The position numbers were made by a program, and so were the translations under genes. A stretch of 64,000 nucleotides of DNA from Dehalobacter sp. 12DCB1 (GTDB taxonomy: Bacteria; Bacillota; Desulfitobacteriia; Desulfitobacteriales; Syntrophobotulaceae): positions 332,596 to 396,595 of the forward strand of contig NZ_POSF01000014.1 of NCBI RefSeq assembly GCF_004343605.1, read 5' to 3'. Positions 1 through 7,591 of the stretch are shown piece after piece. Below the pieces are notes generated by a model. The model was not told the DNA's origin. It searched no databases and saw only the letters and a list, made by a program, of their open reading frames with translations. The number at the start of each line of letters is the position of its first letter. Within the stretch, counting starts at the first letter, position 1.

Positions 1-695
1 ACTTCTTGGACCTGCTTCGCAGATACGGAGAGGGCATTGGCTATTTTCATCATTTTTTTGTCGGCAAGATCCTGGAAGTAATTTTGAATAACCCGTTCCG
101 CAAACTCGCTGTCCTTGCCGTTTGCTCTCATTTGCAGAAGCAGGCATTCCTGGAGATTACGGGCACCTACACCGATAGGATAGAAGGTATGAATGACCCT
201 CAGGACCTCTTCCACTCTCTCAACGGCAACATTCAACTTTTGGCTAACATATTCCAGTTCTGTTGTAAAATAGCCGTTCCGGTCAATGCTTCCTATTAGA
301 AAGTTTCCAATGACAATATCCGCAGGATTCTTGATCTCTAAATTCAATTGTAATTCAAGCTGTTCATATAAACTTGGCCGATCAGACAAATATTGTTCGT
401 ATCCGGTGTTATTTTCATTCTTCTCGTTCCAGATATAACCAATATTACTGTCGCTGCTGAAATGTTCAATTAGGTCGTCCATATTAACCCGGGTTGCAGT
501 TTTGCTGACAACCTCATTGTTTTCAGCAACGGGTTCATCTTCGTCCAGGAAAGGATTCTCTTCAATTTTTTTTGTGATATACTCGCTTAGCTCCAGAGTC
601 GACATCTGCAATACAAAAATTGCCTGACGCAGTTCAGTGGTCATGAACAATCTCTGTTGCTGTTCAAGAAATATATCTTGGCGTATCTGCCTCAT
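1..695 (-). CDS. rpoN: RNA polymerase sigma-54 factor RpoN, N-terminal part (runs off the left edge)
   Basis: Sigma-54 directs RNA polymerase to -24/-12 promoters that need an AAA+ activator. Translating the minus strand from ATG at 695 gives an uninterrupted frame to the window edge, about 231 codons. The N-terminus has the glutamine/leucine-rich activator-interacting region (LEQQQRLFMTTELRQAI), then an acidic linker (NPFLDEDEP), then the core-binding domain with the family motif GVGARNLQECL near residue 185. The DNA-binding and RpoN-box regions lie outside the window. An in-frame ATG at 704 is an alternative start; the SD AAGGTGG fits 695 better. A possible -24/-12 element lies upstream at 822-837. 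Confidence 0.93.
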   Translation of the reverse strand, partial: MRQIRQDIFLEQQQRLFMTTELRQAIFVLQMSTLELSEYITKKIEENPFLDEDEPVAENNEVVSKTATRVNMDDLIEHFSSDSNIGYIWNEKNENNTGYEQYLSDRPSLYEQLELQLNLEIKNPADIVIGNFLIGSIDRNGYFTTELEYVSQKLNVAVERVEEVLRVIHTFYPIGVGARNLQECLLLQMRANGKDSEFAERVIQNYFQDLADKKMMKIANALSVSAKQVQE

Positions 696-821
696 ATTTT
701 CCATCCACCTTCTGAATCAAATCAAAATACTATACAGATTCCCGGACAGACGGCATTTTCATATTCTTTTCACATTAGAAGCCGGGATTTCCTCGGGCAT
801 GATACATCACTTGACCCTCAC

Positions 822-837
822 GGCAAGATTCATGCCA
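822..837 (-). promoter_or_regulatory. Possible sigma-54 (-24/-12) promoter upstream of rpoN
   Basis: On the minus strand the sequence TGGCATGAATCTTGCC has GG and GC separated by 10 bases, the sigma-54 spacing, and agrees well with TGGCAC-N5-TTGC. It lies about 130 bases upstream of the rpoN start and points toward it. If real, rpoN would be autoregulated. One motif match alone is weak evidence. Confidence 0.35.
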
Positions 838-974
838 AACAATATCTGAGTTAAGTATACAACCTATTTAAAATACTTTCTATTATCGTTTTTTAATTTT
901 TTTATGTAAATTATTCTTCATCTGCCACCAATTTCAACGGTTTATAGATTCGTTCCAAGGACTATTTATTTCGA

Positions 975-1643
975 TTATTTATTTCCTGTTACTTCTTCCA
1001 CCAAAGTCTCGAAAAACAACTCCATAAATCTGACCCTTTTTCTGGCGATTACTTTCGCTTCTTCCGTATACAGCCTGTCCGGTATTTTTCTCAATTTAAG
1101 CTCAAATTCCAGGTTGGTCGTATGTTTGGAAGCATCTTTAATCCTGCCGTTCTCACCGATATTTTCCTTTAGATATTCTTCGACAGAAACCTCATGATAT
1201 AGTCTTTCCCCGTGCTGTCCAGCAAGCATGAAAGAGCGGGCAATCCCAGTTGCTCCGATAATATCAAGTTTGTCGGCATCAAAGAGGATTTTGGCTTCGA
1301 TGCTCTCCGGCTGATGGCCCGTCCTGAACCGGTGCGCTAAAATACAGTGTGTGATCTCCTGCCTCAAATCCGGATCATAATTTAGGTCTTGAAGGATCTT
1401 CTCGGCCATTTCCGCACCCAATACGGCATGGTCGATCTCTCCGGAATTATCTTCATCCTCTTTGGCTCTGGCAATATCATGAAGCAGGACGGCCGGAATC
1501 AATACTTCCGTATCGACATCATCCCGCTGCCCGGCCAGAATCAAACAAAGATGATAGACCCGCATAACATGATCCAGATCGTGGGCCGCATAAGACAGCT
1601 CTTTCTCTACAATATCCTGCAGAACCCGATACCGTTTTTCCAT
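975..1643 (-). CDS. HD-domain phosphohydrolase (222 aa)
   Basis: This is a single-domain HD metal-dependent hydrolase. The metal-binding pattern is visible: His21/His25 in HDLDHVMRVY, His55-Asp56 in VLLHDIARA, a histidine in ILAHRF near residue 105 and Asp in DADKLDIIG near residue 127. This matches the YedJ/YpgQ-like group often proposed to hydrolyse nucleotides or (p)ppGpp-like substrates, but the substrate cannot be read from sequence. It starts at ATG 1643 behind a GGGAGG-type SD. No operon partner is clear: rpoN starts 280 bases further left on the same strand and the PPC-domain gene lies 99 bases to the right. Confidence 0.8.
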   Translation of the reverse strand: MEKRYRVLQDIVEKELSYAAHDLDHVMRVYHLCLILAGQRDDVDTEVLIPAVLLHDIARAKEDEDNSGEIDHAVLGAEMAEKILQDLNYDPDLRQEITHCILAHRFRTGHQPESIEAKILFDADKLDIIGATGIARSFMLAGQHGERLYHEVSVEEYLKENIGENGRIKDASKHTTNLEFELKLRKIPDRLYTEEAKVIARKRVRFMELFFETLVEEVTGNK

Positions 1644-1741
1644 CGATATATTTTATGCCTCCCTGTCCCAATAAAGCATTGTATTCGCCCACGGCGCATT
1701 CAAAATGAAAAAATACTGCCAAGAATCAGTTGGCGTATCTA

Positions 1742-2185
1742 CTATATTTCGAGCAACTCAAAACCTGTGGTAGGATTAATCTTTCTAGAGCCATCACTTG
1801 TATTCAGTTCAATCATGACGACCTCGCCGATTTGCCAGATGTCGACCCCTTCACGTACACAGCCTGCTACTGTTTTTTCCTCTCTGCCAAAAGCGGCGTG
1901 CATATGCAAGACCGGGTTCCCTTGTTCGTTTCGAAACAAAGTTCCGACTCCCAGTGTTTCGCTGGCGCCTTGAAGCTCTGTCATCATCTTGCGGGGTTTA
2001 AGGGCCTGTCCGTCTTCAGGTCCTACGACGACCTTGCTGCCCTTGTCCGCCCCTCCCAGAAAATGAACCAGTGCGGAATTGATCTGGTGTTTTTCGGCAA
2101 AATCCTGAATAATGGCCGGGATTTTTTCTCCGTGTTCCAATCTCAGGATGAATATTCTCCCCAATGTCGCTTCTATATATTTCAA
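1742..2185 (-). CDS. PPC/DUF296-domain protein (147 aa, TTG start)
   Basis: This is a small PPC (DUF296) domain protein, the fold also found in plant AT-hook proteins and in stand-alone bacterial proteins of unknown biochemical role. Diagnostic stretches are LRLEHGEKIPAII, VHFLGGADKG and the metal-site-like HMHAAFGRE, followed by GEVVMIEL. An ATG at 2344 would add 53 residues that do not belong to the family. TTG at 2185 is preceded at the right distance by AAGGGG and gives the normal domain N-terminus (KYIEATLGRIF), so I chose it. Its function is unknown; DNA binding is only inferred from distant relatives. Confidence 0.78.
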   Translation of the reverse strand: MKYIEATLGRIFILRLEHGEKIPAIIQDFAEKHQINSALVHFLGGADKGSKVVVGPEDGQALKPRKMMTELQGASETLGVGTLFRNEQGNPVLHMHAAFGREEKTVAGCVREGVDIWQIGEVVMIELNTSDGSRKINPTTGFELLEI

Positions 2186-2349
2186 TGCTGTCCCCTTCTT
2201 TCTATGGCTGTAATCATTTTGGGTTGCCAGTAACTTGCAATAAACGCTTTTAATGAAGGCATAAAAGTACCTCATATCATTATAACATACAGACAAAAAT
2301 GCCATGTTCATAAGAGTTTCTTTTATAACCAGGTTAGAAAACATTTTGC

Positions 2350-2420
2350 TTGACTTTAACTACTTAAGTATTTTATAATTTAGTTAAGTATTCAGTTAAC
2401 TAAAAATACCCGGAGGATAT
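2350..2420 (+). promoter_or_regulatory. Promoter and candidate ArsR operator for the 2421-3176 operon
   Basis: TTGACT (2350-2355) and TATAAT (2374-2379) are spaced by 18 bases. The spacer holds the palindrome TACTTAAGTA, and just downstream the related AGTTAAGTA and palindromic AGTTAACT occur before the SD CGGAGGA. Repeated half sites overlapping the promoter are typical of ArsR/SmtB autorepression, so this is probably the operator of the adjacent regulator. Confidence 0.6.
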
Positions 2421-2789
2421 ATGGATCAAATTGTGCAGGTATTCAAAGCGCTCTCTGATGAAACAAGACTGCAGATCTTGCTTATCCTGTCTAGAAGAAG
2501 CATCTGTGCCAAAGGAATTGCAAGACATCTTCAAATTTCCGAAGCAGCGGTGTCTCAACATATTAAAATTTTAAAGGAAGCCGGCCTTCTGATTGGCGAG
2601 AAAACAGGCTACTTTGTACAATACAATTTACAGCAATCTGTTTTTGAAGATGTGATCGGATTCATTGAGCAGATATCAGGCACCCACACCGCGGGTCACT
2701 ACAAAGATGTTTTCAGCGTCCCATTTAATTGTCAATATGCTTGTAAGGCCCAGCGTGAAAAGTGCTGTGAGCGTTCAAGCAATAAATAA
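2421..2789 (+). CDS. ArsR/SmtB-family transcriptional regulator (122 aa)
   Basis: This winged-helix regulator has the ArsR core at residues 1-85 (VFKALSDETRLQIL, then the recognition helix region SEAAVSQHIKILKEAGL). The C-terminal tail beyond residue 95 carries five cysteines (CQYACKAQREKCC), which could form a metal- or redox-sensing site of its own; the standard helix-3 metal box ELCVCDL is replaced by RRSICAKG. It starts at ATG 2421 after GGAGG and is followed 21 bases later by the NifX-like gene, so the two form an operon. Autoregulation is likely given the repeated half sites in its promoter. The inducer is unknown. Confidence 0.9.
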   Translation: MDQIVQVFKALSDETRLQILLILSRRSICAKGIARHLQISEAAVSQHIKILKEAGLLIGEKTGYFVQYNLQQSVFEDVIGFIEQISGTHTAGHYKDVFSVPFNCQYACKAQREKCCERSSNK

Positions 2790-2810
2790 ACTTCAGAAAA
2801 GGAGCTAAAT

Positions 2811-3176
2811 ATGAAAATTTGTATCCCTGTAAAAGAAGACAAAGGACTTGAGAGTATCCCCTATGATCATTTTGGCTCAGCCCCATTCTTTCTTATCTAC
2901 GACCCGGGTAAAGAAGAGATAAAAGTCATCGGCAACGGAGATTCTCATCATGAACACGGGATGTGCCAGCCTTTGAAGGCATTGGGCGGAGAACAGGTGG
3001 ACGCGATATTAGTCGGCGGAATCGGTGCAGGCGCCCTGATGAAACTTAATGCGCAAGGAGTTCGTGTTTTTCGGGTTGATAATACCACCGTTTCGGTTAA
3101 CATCCAGCTCTTCCTGGATAACCAGCTTCCGGAATTCTCTGCCATGAACAGCTGCAGCCATCACGGATGCCACTAA
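2811..3176 (+). CDS. NifX/NifB-like (dinitrogenase Fe-Mo cofactor biosynthesis domain) protein, 121 aa
   Basis: The protein belongs to the small NifX/NafY/NifB-C-terminal fold (Pfam Nitro_FeMo-Co), with MKICIPVKED at the start and the internal GGIGAGALMKLNAQGV. The ending CSHHGCH is Cys/His rich, suggesting a bound metal or Fe-S cluster. In non-diazotrophic anaerobes such proteins are common and usually lie next to P-loop (Mrp-like) ATPases or regulators. Here the only partner is the ArsR gene 21 bases upstream. No nif genes are in the window, so a role in nitrogenase cofactor assembly is not implied. An intrinsic terminator follows. Confidence 0.87.
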   Translation: MKICIPVKEDKGLESIPYDHFGSAPFFLIYDPGKEEIKVIGNGDSHHEHGMCQPLKALGGEQVDAILVGGIGAGALMKLNAQGVRVFRVDNTTVSVNIQLFLDNQLPEFSAMNSCSHHGCH

Positions 3177-3193
3177 CCTTGATAGATATTTTT

Positions 3194-3237
3194 TAGCCCT
3201 AAGGGAAAGTAATGACCCCGAAGGGCTACTTTTTTAT
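3194..3237 (+). terminator. Intrinsic terminator of the ArsR/NifX-like operon
   Basis: TAGCCCT at 3194 pairs with AGGGCTA near 3225 and is followed by CTTTTTTAT. It lies 18 bases after the stop codon of the NifX-like gene and before the convergent gene that ends at 3255. Confidence 0.75.
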
Positions 3238-3254
3238 CTTGTCAGCATCAGATT

Positions 3255-5861
3255 CTATTTAAAGAAACATACCGCCTTTTGTTTCCCGACATCAGCAATA
3301 ATCTCCAGATCTTTATGCGTTCCTTTATTGACATCGTATACTTTAATGATTTCTCCAAGGGAGGCGCTCAGTGGTAGCAGCTCAGGAAGCAAATTTTGAA
3401 AGTGGTTTAATAATTTTGTCTGAAGGACTCCTCCCCTGCCTTCCGGGAAAAGCGCCACATAAAAAATATCACTTTCAATAAGATCCTGAAAGAAATGCGT
3501 TCCGTAAGATATTTCTGGGGTGAACCCGCCCTCTTTGACTGCAATTTCACCAAGCACGGTGATATTATTAATTTCGGAAAAATAAACAGGCACGCCGAGC
3601 GAAGGTGTACTGGTTCCCCATCGTCCAGGGCCGAGCAGCAGCACGGTCATGTTTTCTTTCTCAATCTGGCTGTTCAATTTGCCGATACATCTGGCTACCC
3701 TGTATTTTTCGAGATCACTCAGCCGGCTGTAGCTTTCAGGCTCGACATAAATGATTCGCTGAATACCGTAATGGATATTCCCACCCATAAAAGTATTATG
3801 GCTTTGAAAGAATGTTTTTTGGAAATCAATATATTTCGGGAACACCACCTTACTTTTGAGACCTTTTGCGGGCAGCGGCCTGCACTGCAGGAGATTGATC
3901 TGATAATGATCCATATCTTTAAAGTTAACGGTAAATTCAATGTCCACTGGATACGCATAGAATTTTTCCAGGGATTTAAGCATTTTTTGAATGACCCCGA
4001 CGAAAGTGGAATCGGACAGAAATTGATCAAAATTAATAATCCAGGCCTGCCGGTCTTGCTGGCCTATTTCTTTCATCATTTTTTCTGCAGTATAATCTCT
4101 CTGCGCAAAATAATGCAGTTTGGGATCGTCAATTTCGTTTAAAAGATCGTTGAACGCGATACCAATCATACTGTTTTTGGTTACCATCAGCGCATCAATA
4201 TTTCTTTGGGCATATTGCCTGTAATCGTCAAAATCCGTTAGAGGTGATGACAAAGGTTCATCAATCGCTATAATTCTGGCATAGTCGCCCGCCGTACGGT
4301 TTACAGCCCGGGTGCCTAGACCTACAACTACCCGCAGCATGCCCGCTTTCGGAGACATTTTCTCATCCCAGACATAGATATTGTTTGAGTAGCCGACCCC
4401 AGCAAGATCCGGAAAAAAATATTCTTTACGATAAGAACCCGATACGCGTTGCACAAGCAAAGCCATCTGCTCATCCTGGTCGGCTATTCCTCGTTTCAAA
4501 CGGTACATCAGCGCGTCGTCGCTCATCGTGCTGGCAAAGACTTGTTTCACAGCGTTTTCAAATTCAAGATAGCGATGTTCGAGCGTACCTTGGTTCGTAC
4601 AAAAAACACTTTCATATTTTCCAGCAAAAGAATTGCCAAATCCATCTTCCAAAAGGCTGCTGGAGCGGACAATGATTGGTGATTGTCCAAAATACTCCAG
4701 GACCCGCAAAAAATGGTTTTTTACATTCTCTGGAAAAATACCGCTAAGTATTTTGCTTTTAATGACTCTGGCCAGAGAAAAATATTTTTCAGGTTTTCTC
4801 TGCTCCATTCTAAGTTTCCAGAGACCATTTTTAACAAGATAAGTGTAAAAGACATCGGAACCAATGTAGAACGAATCATGGGGTTCGAGAATTTTTTTAT
4901 AATCAAAATTTTTATCTTCAAGCAAAATTTTTCTGGCCAGAAGCATTCCGACTGCTTTACCACCGATAAATCCAGATCCAATTAAACTTGACTTGATCTG
5001 AAGCAGATCTTCCAGGGTAAAGACCTTCGTCAGCAACTCAAGGAATCTTTCATCGCGACTTAAAACCATCCGACAGAGCTTCTCTACCAGGTTTTTTTCC
5101 TCAGCAGACGGCATACGGCTGAATTTTACCTTTTCATAGGTGTCTGACGCCTTCAAAAACATCCGATCCCAATAATCCAAATGCCTTCGCGGAGCATCAA
5201 ACACATTCAGGGACATATCTGCAAACAGCTTTGAAGCATCACTACTGCTTGTTAACGGAATAAATTCCTGCGCCTGTTTGATATGCGGCAGAAACATCGT
5301 CGGTGAGTACCTGTCAATCACCTTGACCGGATGAATATAGGTCTGTCCCCTGACATTATAGATATTGATCAATACCTGAGTCGTTTCCCGAATCGCCGAA
5401 ATCGTCTCATACGAATTCATATTTTTATAAATTGCAAAGAAAGCTACCGTTTTCAGTTCATATAAATACGGACAGGTGATCTGGAAAAAGTTGCCGATCA
5501 TAAGATCCGTTGCCCAGGTGTACAAAAGATCGGACAGACAATCAAAAACGTAAAAGGCCTCTTCTCCCTCAGCTGCAATAATCTGGTGGACCTGCGTGGA
5601 AAAAGCTTCGAAACCGTGTTCGGCGTCAATATGGTACACTTTAACATTTTCATTGTCGTCAATAATTGGAGAATGACGCGCAAACCGCATATAAATCACT
5701 TTTCTGCCCTCGTCCAGACTCGTTCTGATAAAAGGCAGCACAAAGGATTCATAATCTGCGATATTGTCAACCTGCAGAACAACATTATCACCAATCCTGA
5801 GATGGTCGATGATCTCATCGAGCCCCGGCAGGCCGGACCTTATTTTCTTACGCTGATCCAT
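3255..5861 (-). CDS. KaiC-like domain fused to PPDK/PEP-synthase N-terminal (ATP-grasp) domain, 868 aa
   Basis: Residues 1-250 look like a RecA/KaiC-type domain (starts SGLPGLDEIID) but lack a Walker A GKT, reading RIGDNVVLQVDN instead. Residues about 290-690 are a pyruvate phosphate dikinase N-terminal nucleotide-binding domain: SGFIGGKAVGMLLARKI and IVRSSSLLEDGFGNSFAGKY. A C-terminal piece contains LGPGRWGTSTPSLG. The phosphohistidine swivelling domain and the PEP/pyruvate-binding barrel of true PEP synthase or PPDK are absent, so complete catalysis of PEP formation is unlikely. The usual database name, PEP synthase, would mislead. The start at ATG 5861 has AAGGA upstream. It is probably a single-gene unit. 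Confidence 0.75.
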   Translation of the reverse strand: MDQRKKIRSGLPGLDEIIDHLRIGDNVVLQVDNIADYESFVLPFIRTSLDEGRKVIYMRFARHSPIIDDNENVKVYHIDAEHGFEAFSTQVHQIIAAEGEEAFYVFDCLSDLLYTWATDLMIGNFFQITCPYLYELKTVAFFAIYKNMNSYETISAIRETTQVLINIYNVRGQTYIHPVKVIDRYSPTMFLPHIKQAQEFIPLTSSSDASKLFADMSLNVFDAPRRHLDYWDRMFLKASDTYEKVKFSRMPSAEEKNLVEKLCRMVLSRDERFLELLTKVFTLEDLLQIKSSLIGSGFIGGKAVGMLLARKILLEDKNFDYKKILEPHDSFYIGSDVFYTYLVKNGLWKLRMEQRKPEKYFSLARVIKSKILSGIFPENVKNHFLRVLEYFGQSPIIVRSSSLLEDGFGNSFAGKYESVFCTNQGTLEHRYLEFENAVKQVFASTMSDDALMYRLKRGIADQDEQMALLVQRVSGSYRKEYFFPDLAGVGYSNNIYVWDEKMSPKAGMLRVVVGLGTRAVNRTAGDYARIIAIDEPLSSPLTDFDDYRQYAQRNIDALMVTKNSMIGIAFNDLLNEIDDPKLHYFAQRDYTAEKMMKEIGQQDRQAWIINFDQFLSDSTFVGVIQKMLKSLEKFYAYPVDIEFTVNFKDMDHYQINLLQCRPLPAKGLKSKVVFPKYIDFQKTFFQSHNTFMGGNIHYGIQRIIYVEPESYSRLSDLEKYRVARCIGKLNSQIEKENMTVLLLGPGRWGTSTPSLGVPVYFSEINNITVLGEIAVKEGGFTPEISYGTHFFQDLIESDIFYVALFPEGRGGVLQTKLLNHFQNLLPELLPLSASLGEIIKVYDVNKGTHKDLEIIADVGKQKAVCFFK

Positions 5862-6104
5862 TACACATCATTCCTTACGCCAATTTAGCTATCATTTTAT
5901 CCTTAAAATTAATAATTGCTGACATTCAAATCTATATGTGCAAGCAGCCAATAACCGATACGCAAAAACCAAGCAATGAATCCTGGCATCTATCCATTAC
6001 TTGGCTTTACTATTCGGTATGATAAAGCATAACGGTAGATGCCGTGTAATATCATGTTATCACATCCGGCATGAACATTACACTCTGTTTATCATAACAA
6101 GTGG

Positions 6105-7589
6105 CTAGATAATTATACTTTTGCCCATCAAATATTTGTCCACTTCTCTGGCTGCCAGCTTCCCTTCCTGGAAAGCCCAGACAACCAGACTCTGACCTCT
6201 GCGCATGTCGCCAGCAGCAAAAACTTTGTCGACATTCGTCTCAAAAAACGCATATTCCGCTTTGACATTGCTGCGGGCATCCCGCTCCAGCTTAAGCTCT
6301 TCAGGTATACTGTCTTCCGGCCCTAAAAAACCCATGGCAAGCAGGATCAGGTCCGCTTCCCATACCCTTTCGCTTCCTGGAATCACCTGCGGAACCATTC
6401 TGCCGGCAGCGTCTTTAACCCAGGTCAGGTTGACTGTATGGACTTCCTTGACCTCATCGTTCTCATTGCCCACAATCTTTGTGGTGGAAATGCAATAATT
6501 TCTCGGATCCTTGCCATTGAGAGTGATTGCTTCTTCCTGTCCGTAATCTACTTTTAGCTTTTTCGGCCATTCCGGCCAGGGGTTCGTAGCTTCAATACGA
6601 CGAGCAGGCGGCTCAGGCAGAATTTCAAACTGGAAAACACTTTTGCAGCCATGCCGGATTGCCGTGGCCACACAGTCTGTCCCAGTATCCCCGCCGCCAA
6701 TGATGATGACATTCTTACCCTTGGCACTGATAAAACTCTCATCCTTCAGGTTGGAATTCAATAGACTTTTGGTGGTCGCTTTCAGGAAGTCTACGGCATA
6801 ATAAACCCCTTTCAGATCTTTGCCTTTCACATCCAGCCCCCGGGGCTTGGTAGCCCCTGTGCACAGCACAACGGCATCATAGTTTTCTACGAGCTCCTGG
6901 GCCTTCATATATTTGCCGACTTCGGTATTCAAAACAAACTCTATCCCGGACGCCTTCAGTACATCAAGCCGCCTTTCAATAAATCGTTTATCAAGCTTCA
7001 TGTTGGGGATCCCATACATCAAAAGTCCCCCGGCCCGATCATCCCGTTCATACACCGTGACCTTATGGCCGACGGCATTCAGATAATAGGCCGCCGACAG
7101 TCCGGACGGGCCTGAACCGACAACAGCGACTTTTTTACCGGTGGCTTTGGCCTTCTTAGGGGTCACCCATCCTTCGGCAAACGCTTTCTCGATAATCTCA
7201 TATTCAATGCTGTTAATGGTTACAGCGTCCATGATATAGCCTTCGGTACAAGCCCCTTCACAAGGTGCAGGGCAAACCCTTGAGGTGAATTCCGCGAACG
7301 GCGTTGTTCTACTCAGCCGTTTGTACGCTTCTCGCCATTGTCCTTTATAGACGAGCTCATTCCACTCTGGAATCAAATTGTGCAGCGGGCAACCTGAAGC
7401 GGCGCCGTTCAAGAGTACACCGCCATGGCAGAAAGGTACCCCGCAGTCCATGCAACGCGCACCCTGTGTCCGAACAATCTCGGGATCCTGGGGAAGCTTG
7501 ACTTCATTGTAGTCTTTGATCCGCTCTTCAGGCTTCCTTTTCTTCGGATCGATTCTGTTATACTCTAAAAATCCTGTTGCTTTTCCCAT
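6105..7589 (-). CDS. gltD: Glutamate synthase (NADPH) small subunit GltD, 494 aa
   Basis: GltD passes electrons from NADPH through FAD and two [4Fe-4S] clusters to the large subunit, which makes two glutamates from glutamine and 2-oxoglutarate. The cluster ligands are visible in CMDCGVPFC, GCPLHNLIPEWNE and CPAPCEGACT within the first 115 residues. The FAD site is VAVVGSGPSGLSAAYYL near residue 155 and the NADPH site is NVIIIGGGDTGTDCV near residue 295. The C-terminal flavin motif AAGDMRRGQSLVVWA is complete. The start at ATG 7589 lies 2 bases after the gltB stop, with its SD inside gltB, so translation is coupled. Confidence 0.97.
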   Translation of the reverse strand: MGKATGFLEYNRIDPKKRKPEERIKDYNEVKLPQDPEIVRTQGARCMDCGVPFCHGGVLLNGAASGCPLHNLIPEWNELVYKGQWREAYKRLSRTTPFAEFTSRVCPAPCEGACTEGYIMDAVTINSIEYEIIEKAFAEGWVTPKKAKATGKKVAVVGSGPSGLSAAYYLNAVGHKVTVYERDDRAGGLLMYGIPNMKLDKRFIERRLDVLKASGIEFVLNTEVGKYMKAQELVENYDAVVLCTGATKPRGLDVKGKDLKGVYYAVDFLKATTKSLLNSNLKDESFISAKGKNVIIIGGGDTGTDCVATAIRHGCKSVFQFEILPEPPARRIEATNPWPEWPKKLKVDYGQEEAITLNGKDPRNYCISTTKIVGNENDEVKEVHTVNLTWVKDAAGRMVPQVIPGSERVWEADLILLAMGFLGPEDSIPEELKLERDARSNVKAEYAFFETNVDKVFAAGDMRRGQSLVVWAFQEGKLAAREVDKYLMGKSIII

Positions 7590-7591
7590 GA

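Noticed and set aside
1389..1973. 194-codon plus-strand frame
   Set aside because: It is antisense to the HD hydrolase and the PPC-domain gene, has no SD, and encodes no recognisable protein.
3495..4142. 215-codon plus-strand frame
   Set aside because: It is antisense to the conserved PPDK-like coding region.
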